Shown here in pieces: positions 22,199 through 31,859 of a stretch of DNA of 64,000 nucleotides; within the stretch, counting starts at the first letter, position 1; the number at the start of each line of letters is the position of its first letter. A program made the translations under genes and the position numbers. Source of the DNA: Kitagawia praeruptora (taxonomy: Eukaryota > Streptophyta > Magnoliopsida > Apiales > Apiaceae); the NCBI GenBank assembly GCA_037693485.1, contig CM075348.1:127049609-127113608 (forward strand), written 5' to 3'. A model generated the notes under the pieces. That model was not told the origin of the DNA and ran no database searches. It was given only the letters and a program-made list of their open reading frames with translations.

Positions 22199-23368
22199 CT
22201 AGTTTCGTTACCCGTGCAAGGCACGGGGATATTCTAGTTTTATTGTTAAATTTTGATTTTTATTATTTATGATTATGAATATTCTTAAGTTTGTTGTAAT
22301 GTTACCTAAATATAGATTAACTTACTCTTTTTTCAAGTGCTCTCACTTTCTAACAGGTTGTGTCCAAAATATTCTAATATCCATTCAATTACTCATATAG
22401 TTCAATGATTTTAGCTATAAATTTAATTTCTTTATACTTAGAACTGGATGTCACAGTTTCGATTCTGGACAATGTGAAGATTAACTAACGTTTTCATAGC
22501 ATTTGACTTTAGGGGGATTTTAGAGTTAAATCATAGAAAATTGGAAGGCATAAATGTGAAATGATATTAAATAAAATGTGGAATATTATGATATTTTGGA
22601 TTTTAATAGTTCGAATTTGTAGCCGTGAACACCTTTCAATTCGTAGCGGTGTTGCCTAAATATAGCTTAGCAACTCTCTTCTCGAGAGCTTCATTTTCAA
22701 CATGATTTGTCTAAGATTTATAATATCTATTAAAATAGTCATCTAATTCAATGTTTTCAGTTGTGAATTTAAATTCACTTTATTCAATTGTGAATTTAAA
22801 TTCATTTTATTCAGAACTGAGAATTTAAATCTGATTACTCGCTATGAACTTTTAAATAGTATATTTTATTACAAATTAGACTAATACATTAAATACTATT
22901 ATTACTAAAATATATATGTTTATTATTCTTGTTATTCCCAAGCTTAATTCCTAATCGTGAACACAATCGTTTAGTTCCGATTCTCGAGTTTTATAAGTAT
23001 TTCTATACAATTATTATTCATATATTGGCGTAATTATATAATAATTTACCCAAGAATTTTAATCTAAATATATGCACCAATATAAATTATTAAAAGTTAA
23101 TGGATATTATTAGTTTGTTGTAATTAATTACGTAATATTAAAGTAGATATTAAATAATCATATTGAATATAAGTTTATTAAATGATATAACTTTAAAATA
23201 TCTTAGAAATTAAAATACCAAATATTCTTCAATCATCACGCGACTTACATAGCATATTTATGATTTACAACAAAAGTGATTGGTTACCCTATTGGTAATG
23301 TGATGTGCATATGAATGGAAAGATTTAGGTTCGATTCTCCACAACAACAACTTTTTGGAAAAAAACTA

Positions 23369-23680
23369 CTACCTCCGTCCCAAAAAGACCGACCCTCTTT
23401 GACTTTCACGGATATTAAGAAAATGTAGTAAAAAAAGTGTAAAGTTGTTTGAAAATTGGATAAAATGGTAGGACCTATCAATATTTAATAATAGATTTGA
23501 GATAGTGGGGGAGAGTAGTGGGTGTAATAGTGTTTATAGTTATTTGTTTAATAAAAAAGGAATAAAGTTAGTTGGTGTAATAATGTAAAGTAGTGTTCAA
23601 AAATAGTAAGTATAGTAGGTTCATTAGTTTTGGGACGTCCCAAAAAGGAAAGAGTGTCAATCTTTTTTGGACGGAGGGAG
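23369..23680. mobile_element. Stowaway-like MITE with visible empty site
   Basis: The TIRs are CTACCTCCGTCCCAAAAAGA and CTCCCTCCGTCC. TA lies at 23367-23368 and 23681-23682. The neighbouring duplicate (near 23908) shows the pre-insertion site with a single TA, which proves the ends and the TA duplication. It is the same family as 14191-14491. Confidence 0.92.
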
Positions 23681-23820
23681 TAAATGGATTAAAATGCAGG
23701 GCTAAAATAGAAACTTTGCAAGGAATAAAATGTGACATTATAAAATATCTTAGAAATTAAAATACCAAATATTCTTCAATCATCACGCGACTTACATAGC
23801 ATATTTATGATTTACAACAC

Positions 23821-23880
23821 AAAGTCTAGTGGTAAAGTGATCTGCATATGAATGGAAAGACTTTGGTTCGATTATCCACA
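23821..23880 (+). other. tRNA-like A/B-box motif (SINE-like relic)
   Basis: TCTAGTGGTAAAGTGATCTG resembles an A box, and GGTTCGATTATCC about 38 bases downstream resembles a B box. The other duplicate (about 23270-23345) has GGTTCGATTCTCC. No cloverleaf or poly(A) is visible, so it may be a SINE head or tRNA pseudogene captured by the Helitron. Confidence 0.45.
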
Positions 23881-24175
23881 ACAACAACTTTTTGGGAAAA
23901 AACTAAATGGATTAAAATGCAGGGCTAAAATAGTAACTTTGCAAGGAATAAAATGTGACATGTTGTAATATTATATATATAATAGATAACAAATGTAAGA
24001 GTATTCCAAAGAAACAAGAAGTGAACTCGCTCAGAATTACCTGTCATAGACAATGAGCAATACCTAGTTGAAACAAATAATACCATGATTTGAAATGCTT
24101 GATGACAATACAGAGTGAGAACCATTGTGCAGTATCAAAATTTACAATCATGATCTTTGGATCTTGAATCAGAGG

Positions 24176-24545
24176 ATGGGGGTGTTTAGAAGTTAGAGGT
24201 TTGGGGTGAAATCAGAAGTTAGAGGTTTGGGGTGTTTAGAAGTTAGAGGTTTGGGGTGAAATTAGAGGTTTGGGTAGATTGGAGGTTTGACCAAATCAAA
24301 CATCTAATATGAGTGTTTGGTTGTTAGAGGTTTGAGATCAAAAAGCTAATTTTGAAAAAGCTCATTTTAGTAGCTTTTTCAAATGTGTCACAAAAAGTTG
24401 CTCAAAAAACTATTTACCAAACATTTTTATTCAAAACAGACAATTTAAATCCGCTAGTCAAAACAGCTAATTCAACCCGCTAGTCAAAACAGCTAATTCA
24501 ATCAGCTACAGCTAACAGCTATCAGCTAATTACCAAACAGGGTCG
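24176..24545. repeat. Minisatellite and hAT-like MITE remains
   Basis: AGAAGTTAGAGGTTTGGGGTG-type words repeat four to five times from 24180 to 24290. From about 24311 the sequence runs GTGTTTGGTTGTTAGAGG to TTACCAAACAGGGTC, with repeated CAGCTAATTCAA and CCGCTAGTCAAAACAG; such ends are common in hAT-like plant MITEs. No TSD could be confirmed. Confidence 0.5.
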
Positions 24546-24626
24546 ATATATTTTGCACCTGCGTTTTACATTCCCACAAGGCCTAGCTTGCATAAAAAAT
24601 TAGATAAAACGATCAAGGATATGAAA

Positions 24627-25011
24627 CATGGGTCCCGTTCTTTGGCAATTGTTTGCCAAAGAACTGTTTGACAACAAATGATTTTGTAACCGTTGGATCG
24701 TTTATCTAACAATCTTGATTTTAAAAAAAATATACATCGTACCGTAGAAACTTTCCGCGGTACGGGAAAATTACCAAAATACCCCTACTGTTCACGTACC
24801 GCAGAAAATTTCTGCGGTACGTGTGAACAGTAGATTTCTGATGTGAAAACAGGGGCATTTTAGTAATTTGCCCGTACCGCGGAAAGTTTCTGCGGTACGA
24901 TGCGAATTTTTTTAAAACCTCAGCCATTGGATCAATCATCCAACAATGAAGAAACCATTTGTTTTGTAACAGTTCCGTGGCAAATGTTTGCCAGTGACCA
25001 TTCTCCATGAA
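24627..25011. repeat. Foldback element with CGGTACG core
   Basis: The whole segment is an imperfect inverted repeat. Outer arms share TTTGCCAAAGAACTGTT / TTTGCCACGGAACTGTT and GTTGGATcgTTTATC / GTTGGATgaTTGATC. Inner arms share CGTACCGnAGAAACTTTCCG and CGGTACGGGnAAATTACnAA. The centre is GTTCACGTACCGCAGAAA against its near-perfect complement at 24809-24828. CpG-rich arms in AT-rich surroundings stand out. It could be a MITE or a small-RNA hairpin. Confidence 0.75.
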
Positions 25012-25092
25012 ACATTTAGAGCACATGGCTTAGAACAATAACACAAGCACAAAATCTCCATGACCTGAAAATATATTAATAATAAAGAACTA

Positions 25093-25522
25093 CTCCCTCT
25101 GTTTTCAAATAATTGACGTTTGACTTTCTGACACGCACTTTTAGGAGCATTGACCATATAGTTAGAATTATTATTTTAAAAATTTTCATTTTGTGAATAA
25201 AAATAGGGAATTGATAAAAAAGTTCCATAAATTGATATTTAAGCTCCAGTTGATATGTAAATGACACAACTATCCATGATAAAAACAAAATCAATGAAAT
25301 TCATTATTTAGAAATCATAGGTAGTAGTGTAATTAAATTATCAAAAAATTAAAGTTGGAGCTTTAATAGTAAAAACAGGAGCTTATTTATCAATTCCCTA
25401 AAAATATAGGATTAAAACTTTTATTCACAAAAAGAAAATTAAAAATAATTTTTCTAACTATGTGATCAATGCTTCAATGTGTTCCGGTAAGTCAAACGTC
25501 AATTATCTGAAAACGGAGGGAA
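25093..25522. mobile_element. Stowaway-like MITE interrupted by another MITE
   Basis: The TIRs CTCCCTCTGTTTTCAAATAA and TTCCCTCCGTTTTCAGATAA continue to TTGACGTTTGACTT, with TA on both sides. The arms remain inverted far inwards (ATAGTTAGAA, TTTTTGTGAATAAAA). A second element sits in its left arm. Confidence 0.8.
25206..25398. mobile_element. Nested MITE, TIR GGGAATTGATAAA
   Basis: It starts GGGAATTGATAAA and ends TTTATCAATTCCC, is flanked by TA on both sides, and the interior shows inverted GAGCTTTAA/TTTAAGCTCC. It lies within the left arm of the MITE at 25093-25522 and so is younger. Confidence 0.75.
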
Positions 25523-25807
25523 TATGTTTAATTCATGGACAACTCCAATATACTGTAACTAGAATTATCTATTTATACCTCCAGCAGACCAAGTTTTACA
25601 TACTCTACACACTTGAAGCACTCTTACATATTAAATGGGGCTTCAAGTTCTATAAACAACCATATACTATACAAGAGTGAACGAAATTGGCATCCTTTAA
25701 GATTTTAGTTAAGCATACAACCAGGCGTTCGACAAACTAACCTTTACCGCTACAAACTAAATGTGTATTATTATTCAGAGCTCAGAAAAATCCTCTAACC
25801 ATGTGGC

Positions 25808-28285
25808 TTATACATCATCAGCAATAATTATTTCATCGTCATCATCAGCTTTTACATCCATTGAATACAGTGTATCCGTCCATTCCTTCAAACCATTATG
25901 ATGATCCTTTCTCCACATCACTTCTAGATTGTTAACAGTTTTCTTGGGAACTCCGCGTTTCACAAGAACAACTCCAATTGATCTTAATGTAGAACCATCA
26001 GGTTGAACACCAGATTTCAACATTTCCTTAAAAGTTTTTATTGCTTCCTTGAATCTCCCATCTGCTGCATACAACCCAAGAACGTGATTATAACTCAACA
26101 AATTAGTCAAAAGCCCTAATTCTTTCATCTTCTCTGCTACCTGTATGCCATCCTCAATTCTTTCTAGTTTTCTGTACATACACAACATCATAGCATATGA
26201 GAACTCATTTGCTTTCCCCTTTACCCTTAGGTTTTCAAATATTTCTTCCGCTTGTACAACCATAGATCGCTCGCTGTAAAGATCAATCATACAGTTCGAC
26301 GAATAAACTTCAGCACCCATTTCTGATAACAGAAGCATACGGTATGCTTCCTCTGCCTCTTTAAGGCAACCAACTTTTGTATAGAGCTTAATCAATGAAT
26401 TATATATAACATCATTCATGGGCAAGCCCATTTCTCTCATTGCATTTACATAACCTAAAGCTTCATTGACATTTCCAACATCAGCAAAAGCATTTATCAA
26501 TACACCATAAACAATGACATCAGGATGGACATTTGAAGCAATCATCTCTCTGAATACAGCCACGGCCTCTTCAAGTTGATTTAGTCTAATATAGCTCGAA
26601 ATAACCGCACAATAAGGGATGCAATCATTGACCACTATGGCCTCCTGCATCTTCCGCAAATAAGATCTTGCTATGTGTGGTAGTTCTGCATTAGCTAACA
26701 TCTGGATGAATGAATTATAGCTAATCTTATCCGGAACTACACCATGTTGTCCCTCCATACTATCAAATAACTGGCATGCTTGATCATATCTCTTGTTGAG
26801 ACCATATGCCTTGATCATCACGTTGAACTCGAGGACAGTAGGATTATTCTTCTCTTGACAACATCTGAAAACTTTCTCAGCTTCCAGAATATGGCCCCGC
26901 TCCCCAAAAGCATCAATAGTCGCCGAGTAACACTCAGAAGTCATATTTCCCTCAACATGAAACCTGTTGAACCAAACCCATGACTTGTTAAGCATATTAG
27001 CTTCTATGTACATTCTAGTTAGTGCAGACTGGGTAAACTCATCAATCTCAAAACCCTTGTTGTCCATCTCGGAAACTAGTTCTTCTGCTTCAGGAACCAT
27101 ATGCCTTATCGAGAATGCATACAAGAGAGTACGGTAACTTACATGGTCTGGCTCTAGGGCAGCCTCCTTCATTTTTTTGAAGTAGTCGGCTGCTAATTCA
27201 ATATTATCATGCCTGGTATGGAGGGATATAAGAATATTATAAGTTCTGGTATCAGGTAAGCACCCAAACTGATCCATCATCTGCATTAATGAAGCCACTT
27301 CCCCTAATTTACCATGGTTGCCGAAAATGTGAATCATTGTATTGAAAGTTACTGTGGTCGGGGCAATACCTTCTCGAAGCATCCATGCAAAAGTCTCAGA
27401 TGCTTCTTGAATTTGTCCAGACTTCCCATAGGTATCTATTAGTGTGTTATACGTATGGGAGTTTTGACAAATATGAACCGACCATTTCTTAAAGAAATGT
27501 TCAGCTTTCCTAAACTCCCCAGCCTTCTTATACATATGAACCACAACGCCCATAGTCACCTCATCCGGTTCCATTCCTTGTTTTTGCATTAAAACGAACC
27601 AATTTAAAGCCTTCTCCCTATGTCCACCTTTAGTATAAACATCGATTAAGGTCCCATAAGTAGAATTTAACGGCGTAATACCTCTTCTCCCCATCTCATC
27701 CCACAACCTCTCAACCTCATTCCAAATCCTTGCTTTCCCAAGACTCCTAAGCATTACATTATAATGAATAGCATTCACCTCATAACAACCCCTCATCTTA
27801 AACCACTCGAAAATCTCCAAAGACCGTTTCCAATATGTCTGCTCCTTCAAGATTATAGTCCTCGCCTTTTTACTCAAAGTCTCTCTCCACGGCCTCAACG
27901 CCTCATCCACGTCCTCGACTCTTTCCAAAGCCTCCAACATAGCCGCAATACAATCTCCATAACGTGCCCATTTGGTTTGCACTCTCTCCCTATCCTTAAA
28001 CTTACCATTTTCGCGGTCGCCTGCCTTATTTCTGTCAGACATTTTCACAAACACATGGCGGGCATTACTTGCAACATCACTTTTGATGGGCTTTCCATTA
28101 GTTCTGCTACCTGTTTTACCAAACCCATCTGAATTTTCAAGAATTAGGTGTCGTTTATTGATGGGTTGGTGGTCAAATGTGTTAACTTGGGGAGAAACAG
28201 AAATAGGAACACTAGTAACTGGAGTTTGTATGGGATATAGTTTGTGGAAAGAACTTGTATCTAAATTATGAAGCTTCACAAACAT
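25808..28285 (-). CDS. P-class pentatricopeptide repeat (PPR) protein, At3g23020-like
   Basis: The single exon encodes 825 residues. PPR proteins bind organellar RNA and affect its stability, splicing or translation. Residues 1 to about 60 are Ser/Thr/Pro-rich without acidic residues at the start (MFVKLHNLDTSSFHKLYPIQ), fitting an organelle transit peptide. A charged linker follows (DRNKAGDRENGKFKDRERVQ). From about residue 165 to 790 there are some 17 PPR motifs, recognisable as VTFNTMIHIFGNHGKLGEVA, DVIVYGVLINAFADVGNVNE and similar. There is no E, E+ or DYW tail, so it is P class; the C terminus is acidic (DDDDEIII). Length and N-terminal motifs resemble Arabidopsis At3g23020, from memory and unchecked. 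The frame is intact and intronless, as is usual. It is the only clear protein-coding host gene in the window. Confidence 0.93.
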   Translation of the reverse strand: MFVKLHNLDTSSFHKLYPIQTPVTSVPISVSPQVNTFDHQPINKRHLILENSDGFGKTGSRTNGKPIKSDVASNARHVFVKMSDRNKAGDRENGKFKDRERVQTKWARYGDCIAAMLEALERVEDVDEALRPWRETLSKKARTIILKEQTYWKRSLEIFEWFKMRGCYEVNAIHYNVMLRSLGKARIWNEVERLWDEMGRRGITPLNSTYGTLIDVYTKGGHREKALNWFVLMQKQGMEPDEVTMGVVVHMYKKAGEFRKAEHFFKKWSVHICQNSHTYNTLIDTYGKSGQIQEASETFAWMLREGIAPTTVTFNTMIHIFGNHGKLGEVASLMQMMDQFGCLPDTRTYNILISLHTRHDNIELAADYFKKMKEAALEPDHVSYRTLLYAFSIRHMVPEAEELVSEMDNKGFEIDEFTQSALTRMYIEANMLNKSWVWFNRFHVEGNMTSECYSATIDAFGERGHILEAEKVFRCCQEKNNPTVLEFNVMIKAYGLNKRYDQACQLFDSMEGQHGVVPDKISYNSFIQMLANAELPHIARSYLRKMQEAIVVNDCIPYCAVISSYIRLNQLEEAVAVFREMIASNVHPDVIVYGVLINAFADVGNVNEALGYVNAMREMGLPMNDVIYNSLIKLYTKVGCLKEAEEAYRMLLLSEMGAEVYSSNCMIDLYSERSMVVQAEEIFENLRVKGKANEFSYAMMLCMYRKLERIEDGIQVAEKMKELGLLTNLLSYNHVLGLYAADGRFKEAIKTFKEMLKSGVQPDGSTLRSIGVVLVKRGVPKKTVNNLEVMWRKDHHNGLKEWTDTLYSMDVKADDDDEIIIADDV

Positions 28286-28456
28286 TTTCTTGTCTACTCA
28301 GTTGGCAACCAATGGATATTAAAAGTGACTAAACTAAAATAAACTAAGGATTCTCAGATTAACAATGTAGGAGGAAATGATGTTGTCTGAGAAGTCTGCC
28401 AAGGCACCTGAAAATTTTGGTAAATTTTTTGATTCAAATGTTACCTTATCTATTAC
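28286..28456 (-). promoter_or_regulatory. Upstream region of the PPR gene
   Basis: Only about 170 bases separate the ATG from the MITE left end at 28457. I see no convincing TATA box; PPR genes often lack one. MITE and MULE insertions therefore start very close to this promoter. Confidence 0.3.
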
Positions 28457-28700
28457 TCCCTCCGTTCCATCCGCTTATTTACATATCGGCTGGGCACGGA
28501 GGTCAAGGATAATGGGTGTAAAGTGAGTGTAATATTGTTAAAATAAATGAGGTAGTGGGTGTAATAATGATTTTATTGTTAAAATAAGTGAAGTAGTGGG
28601 TGTAATAGTGATTTTATTGTTAAAATAAGTTAAGTAGTGAGTGAAATAGCGTAAAGTATTGTTAAAATAAGTGAAGTAGTGGGTGTAATAGTGTTAAAAC
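28457..28700. repeat. Truncated MITE with internal minisatellite
   Basis: The left end CTCCCTCCGTTCCATCCGCT follows TA, but no matching right end is visible. GTTAAAATAAGTGAAGTAGT followed by GGGTGTAATAGTG recurs about four times from 28530 to 28698. A further Stowaway-type left end, CTCCCTCTGTTTTTTTATG, lies at about 28703. Confidence 0.6.
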
Positions 28701-28770
28701 TTACTCCCTCTGTTTTTTTATGTTAGTCTCTTGACTTTTCTGCACGTACTTTCATAAATATATTAGAAAA

Positions 28771-29545
28771 AGTAAAAATTTGCAAAAATACTATTATTTT
28801 AAAGTTCTATTTACAAAAATACCATCTTTTAAAAAAAATTGCAAAAATACAGGATTCAACTACATTCAACCAGATGCAACTGTTTTGATAATTTAGTAAA
28901 AATACGATTCAACTACTTGCAACCATCTGCAACCATATTTGCAACTTTTTGCAACCATATACAACTTCGCAAAAAAAGGTTGCAAACAAGTCAATATACA
29001 CAAGCAACCAAAATCAATCCCAGGCGGGGCCAAAAGCAACTAAAATCAACTGATTTCAACCTCCAAAATCAACTATGCAATTTGTAGATCTAGATTAAAA
29101 ATCAACGATTTGGAATTAAAGGAATAAGTAATTACAAGTCCAAACACTTAAGCCTGTGTTTGATTTGATTCTCCCAGCTTTACAAGTTAAGTCATACGCA
29201 ACACAAAATACGATTAGGTCGGAATCGAAGGATGAATACGAGCAGGTCGAAATCGGAGGATGAATCCGTTCAAATTGGGGTCGGAGGAGGGAGAAGGGGG
29301 TGAACACCATCTGAATACACACACACGATAAATCGATAAATGAAGGAGAAAGAAAGAAGGGAGAGAGATTTGGGTCGGGATTAGGGAGGTCGTCGGAGAA
29401 GGAGAGATACCCGGAAGAGAGATGGTAGGTTGGTGTTGATGGAGTATGCTGACTTTGACAGAACAGAGAACGTATTTCTGCAACTTTAATTATAAAAGAT
29501 TGTATAATTGTAAGAATTTCTAAAGTATAGTATATTTGCAATAAG
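28771..29545. mobile_element. MULE-type element with C-rich interior
   Basis: It is flanked by TATTAGAAAA (28761-28770 and 29546-29555), a 10-bp duplication. The ends share TTGCAAAAATACTAT / TTGCAAATATACTAT. Next to the left end, TGCAACCAT words recur (28870-28970). On the minus strand 29215-29480 is a C/T-rich, gene-like segment with short ORFs that I do not recognise. TIRs do not match at their outermost bases, so the ends are tentative. Confidence 0.5.
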
Positions 29546-29616
29546 TATTAGAAAAGTTAGTATTTTCAATAAATTCCCAATATAATATCCAAATCGTATC
29601 CAAATATAATAAAGTA

Positions 29617-30659
29617 CTCCCTCCGTCTCTTATTATTTTTTAAAAAATTGCCCAAAATACCCACTTTTTTACTACCCACTCTCCAAAATGCCCGTTTTAA
29701 AATCACTGCCCAAAATATCCACGGGATACGCCGTTAGGAGAGGCGTATCCCACGTATTGTAGCTCCCCCGTTTCTCTCTTCCTCTCGCCTTCTCTCTCTC
29801 TCCGACGTTCAATCGTCATTTGGGGAAAAAAATTCGGCAATAAAAATGGGATAATATTGGCATAGGGTTGTAGATCGTCGAGAGATGAATCTAATGAGCT
29901 ATAAAACATCAACGGGAAGTAAACGGAGATGCCGAACGGAGGGAAAATATTTTCGTCGGAAAATCGGGTTTTGGGTTCGAATTGGGGATTTACAATCCGA
30001 CAATAGAACTTGTTTAAGTTTGACAAAGGGTTGTAGATCGTTGTAATACGCATATATTGATGTATGCAACATGAACGTAGCCGTGAGAGGGAGAACGGAG
30101 AGGACGAGAGTTCACCGGAAATCGCCGACGAAATCGCCATGGGATCGCCCAGAGCTGCTCTGTGATATGCTTTCTGTAGATGCGTATCTCCTGATACGCG
30201 GGTGAGTAATGCGTATCTTTGTTTGGTTCGTTTCTGCAGTAGGCGTAAACAATAACTTACGTGTCACCTGTGGGCGTCAATCATATCATACGTTACCTGT
30301 ATGGGTGTGACCCACGATACTCCTTTCCCAAAGGCGTATCCCCTGGGTATTTACGCGCAACACAAACAGTGGATATTTTGGACAACAAACAATAAAAAAT
30401 GGGTATTTAGGGCACTCACCCTTACTTTTTTTATTTGGACTGGACACAACTAACGCACATTTTTGATGTTATATCTTTAATTTCGTATTAATATTAAATA
30501 TAAAAACTTCACTATATTAATGTATTTACAAATACGAATCAAACAAAATCACTCATGACTATATTTTGTCTTATAAATTATACGTAAATTAGTACTCAAC
30601 CACTTATAATGAATAATGTAAAAAGTGAAAACAGTAAAAGTAATATGAGACGGAGCGAG
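29617..30659. mobile_element. Stowaway-like MITE interrupted by a MULE
   Basis: Left CTCCCTCCGTCTCTTATTA and right (minus strand) CTCGCTCCGTCTCATATTA are inverted, with TA at 29615-29616 and 30660-30661. Removing the MULE at 29642-30421 leaves about 260 bp, a normal MITE length. Confidence 0.75.
29642..30421 (-). mobile_element. GATACGCC-family MULE, copy 1
   Basis: The flanks TTATTTTTT (29633-29641) and TTACTTTTT (30422-30430) look like a 9-bp TSD with one change. Long TIRs of about 90 bp carry GCCCAAAATACCCAC and GATACGCC. On the minus strand the order is TIR, several TACGC(C) repeats, then ATGGCGATTTCGTCGGCGAT (ATG at 30140) and 145 codons ending at 29703, then the other TIR. The order matches copy 2 at 59135-59932. 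The ORF is Ser-rich at its start (MAISSAISGELSSSPFSLSR) and Arg/Glu-rich at its end; I do not recognise it, and its last residues lie in the TIR. Confidence 0.72.
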
Positions 30660-31535
30660 TATAATTTAGTTTGTTTCTCCGAGAATGAATTCAAGTTTCC
30701 GTTCAGGATTAACTGGTTCTGCATTGATTCACGAGCTAGCTCCATTTTCTTCCCATCCTTGTTACGTCTTTTATTTAGAGCCCACGCACGTAGCATCCGA
30801 CGGCATTTTCAGATTGGCTTTATTTTTTATTAGCCACAATTCCTTTTTTGTATGTCCTAAAAGTAGTGGTCACGTTTCCTAAATAAATCAAATTAAGTAT
30901 TAATAATTTTATGTTTTTGAAAGTATGCAAACAAATGAGTGTAAGTTTGACAGTTTTCACTTGATTGCTCAATATGTGCTTTTTGATTGATCGCGTGATG
31001 TATGGTTAAAATAAAGATATTTTGCTTCATATTAATCCTCATTAGCCTTGTTTTATGATACTTTAGTCCTATATAAATAATGTAAATTGTTATTTAACTT
31101 AGATGGATGCTAAGTGGGTGTTTTCTATGTTTGTAGGAGATTCTCATGGAGCAAGGTGTTGGGAACAAGAAGGCACATGCTGAAGGGAGACAAAGAGGAA
31201 ATAGGTCCTGAGCATTGGCTCAAGGGTCTTGAACAAACCAGAATTTTCAGTATTTGGAGCGTCAGGACCTGAGCCTCGCACTCAGGGGCCATGAGCAGAT
31301 TAGAATGTTCATTTTTTGGAGTCATGGGACCTGAACCTCGAACTCAGGGGCCTTGAGGGAAGCTGCAGCAAGCTCAGGGGGCCTGAGCATCACATTTAGG
31401 GGTCTTGAGCTGGATAAAAACAGATTTATTTATTTAATTATAATTAGTTTTTAGTTACCATGTATGACTTTTAAAAACCCATCCATGTATATAAAAAATA
31501 TTGGAACGAGGGTTTTGATGGTATCGTATAACGGA

Positions 31536-31536
<1 letters not shown>

Positions 31537-31577
<41 letters not shown>
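31537..31577. repeat. GA microsatellite
   Basis: About 19 GA dinucleotides lie within the LTR-like segment of the Athila-like relic, shortly after its TATA candidate. Confidence 0.9.
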
Positions 31578-31581
<4 letters not shown>

Positions 31582-31859
31582 AACACTTTTGATATAGGAT
31601 TTGAGAGCAAGGATTGAAGGGATTCCATCCAAGCTTTAAGAGATTTCATCAATTTGTATCTTCTTTACACTTCTAATCATGATTTTGCCCATTAATATAT
31701 ACTTGTTTTCTGTATCTAGCATGGGTAACTAATTCTCTAATCCGAGAATTAGGTAGTATTCATTGGTGATATATGCTTGTTTGATTGTGATGCGAATTCT
31801 CTACTTTTGCTAATCTATCATTGAGGGCTTAACCCAATTAAGGGAGTAGCTAACCTTTA

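Larger units (their letters stand above)
23194..23961. repeat. Tandem duplication of about 225 bp in the Helitron
   Basis: Copy 1 is 23194-23740 (including a 312-bp MITE) and copy 2 is 23741-23961. Both run from AAAATATCTTAGAAATTAAA to GGAATAAAATGTGACAT with few differences. Copy 2 preserves the empty MITE site, AAAACTAAATGG. Confidence 0.88.
22199..23986 (-). mobile_element. Second non-autonomous Helitron, complete ends
   Basis: On the minus strand it starts TCTATTATATATATAATATT at 23986 and ends with hairpin CCCGTGCCTTGCACGGG, eight bases, then CTAG at 22199. A host A precedes and a host T follows. It has no Rep/helicase. It contains a tandem duplication (23194-23961), one copy of which is interrupted by a MITE, and a tRNA-like motif in each copy. 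Words such as CCTAAATATAG and TCTTCTCGAGAGCTTCA/TTTTCAAGTGCTCTCA also recur near 22305 and 22660. Confidence 0.82.

Noticed and set aside
24735..24903. Bacterial-type Rho-independent terminator or operator at the CGGTACG hairpins
   Set aside because: The context is plant nuclear DNA; a foldback transposon explains the whole inverted repeat.
27764..28271. Plus-strand ORFs over the PPR 5' half
   Set aside because: They are antisense shadows of the intact PPR gene.
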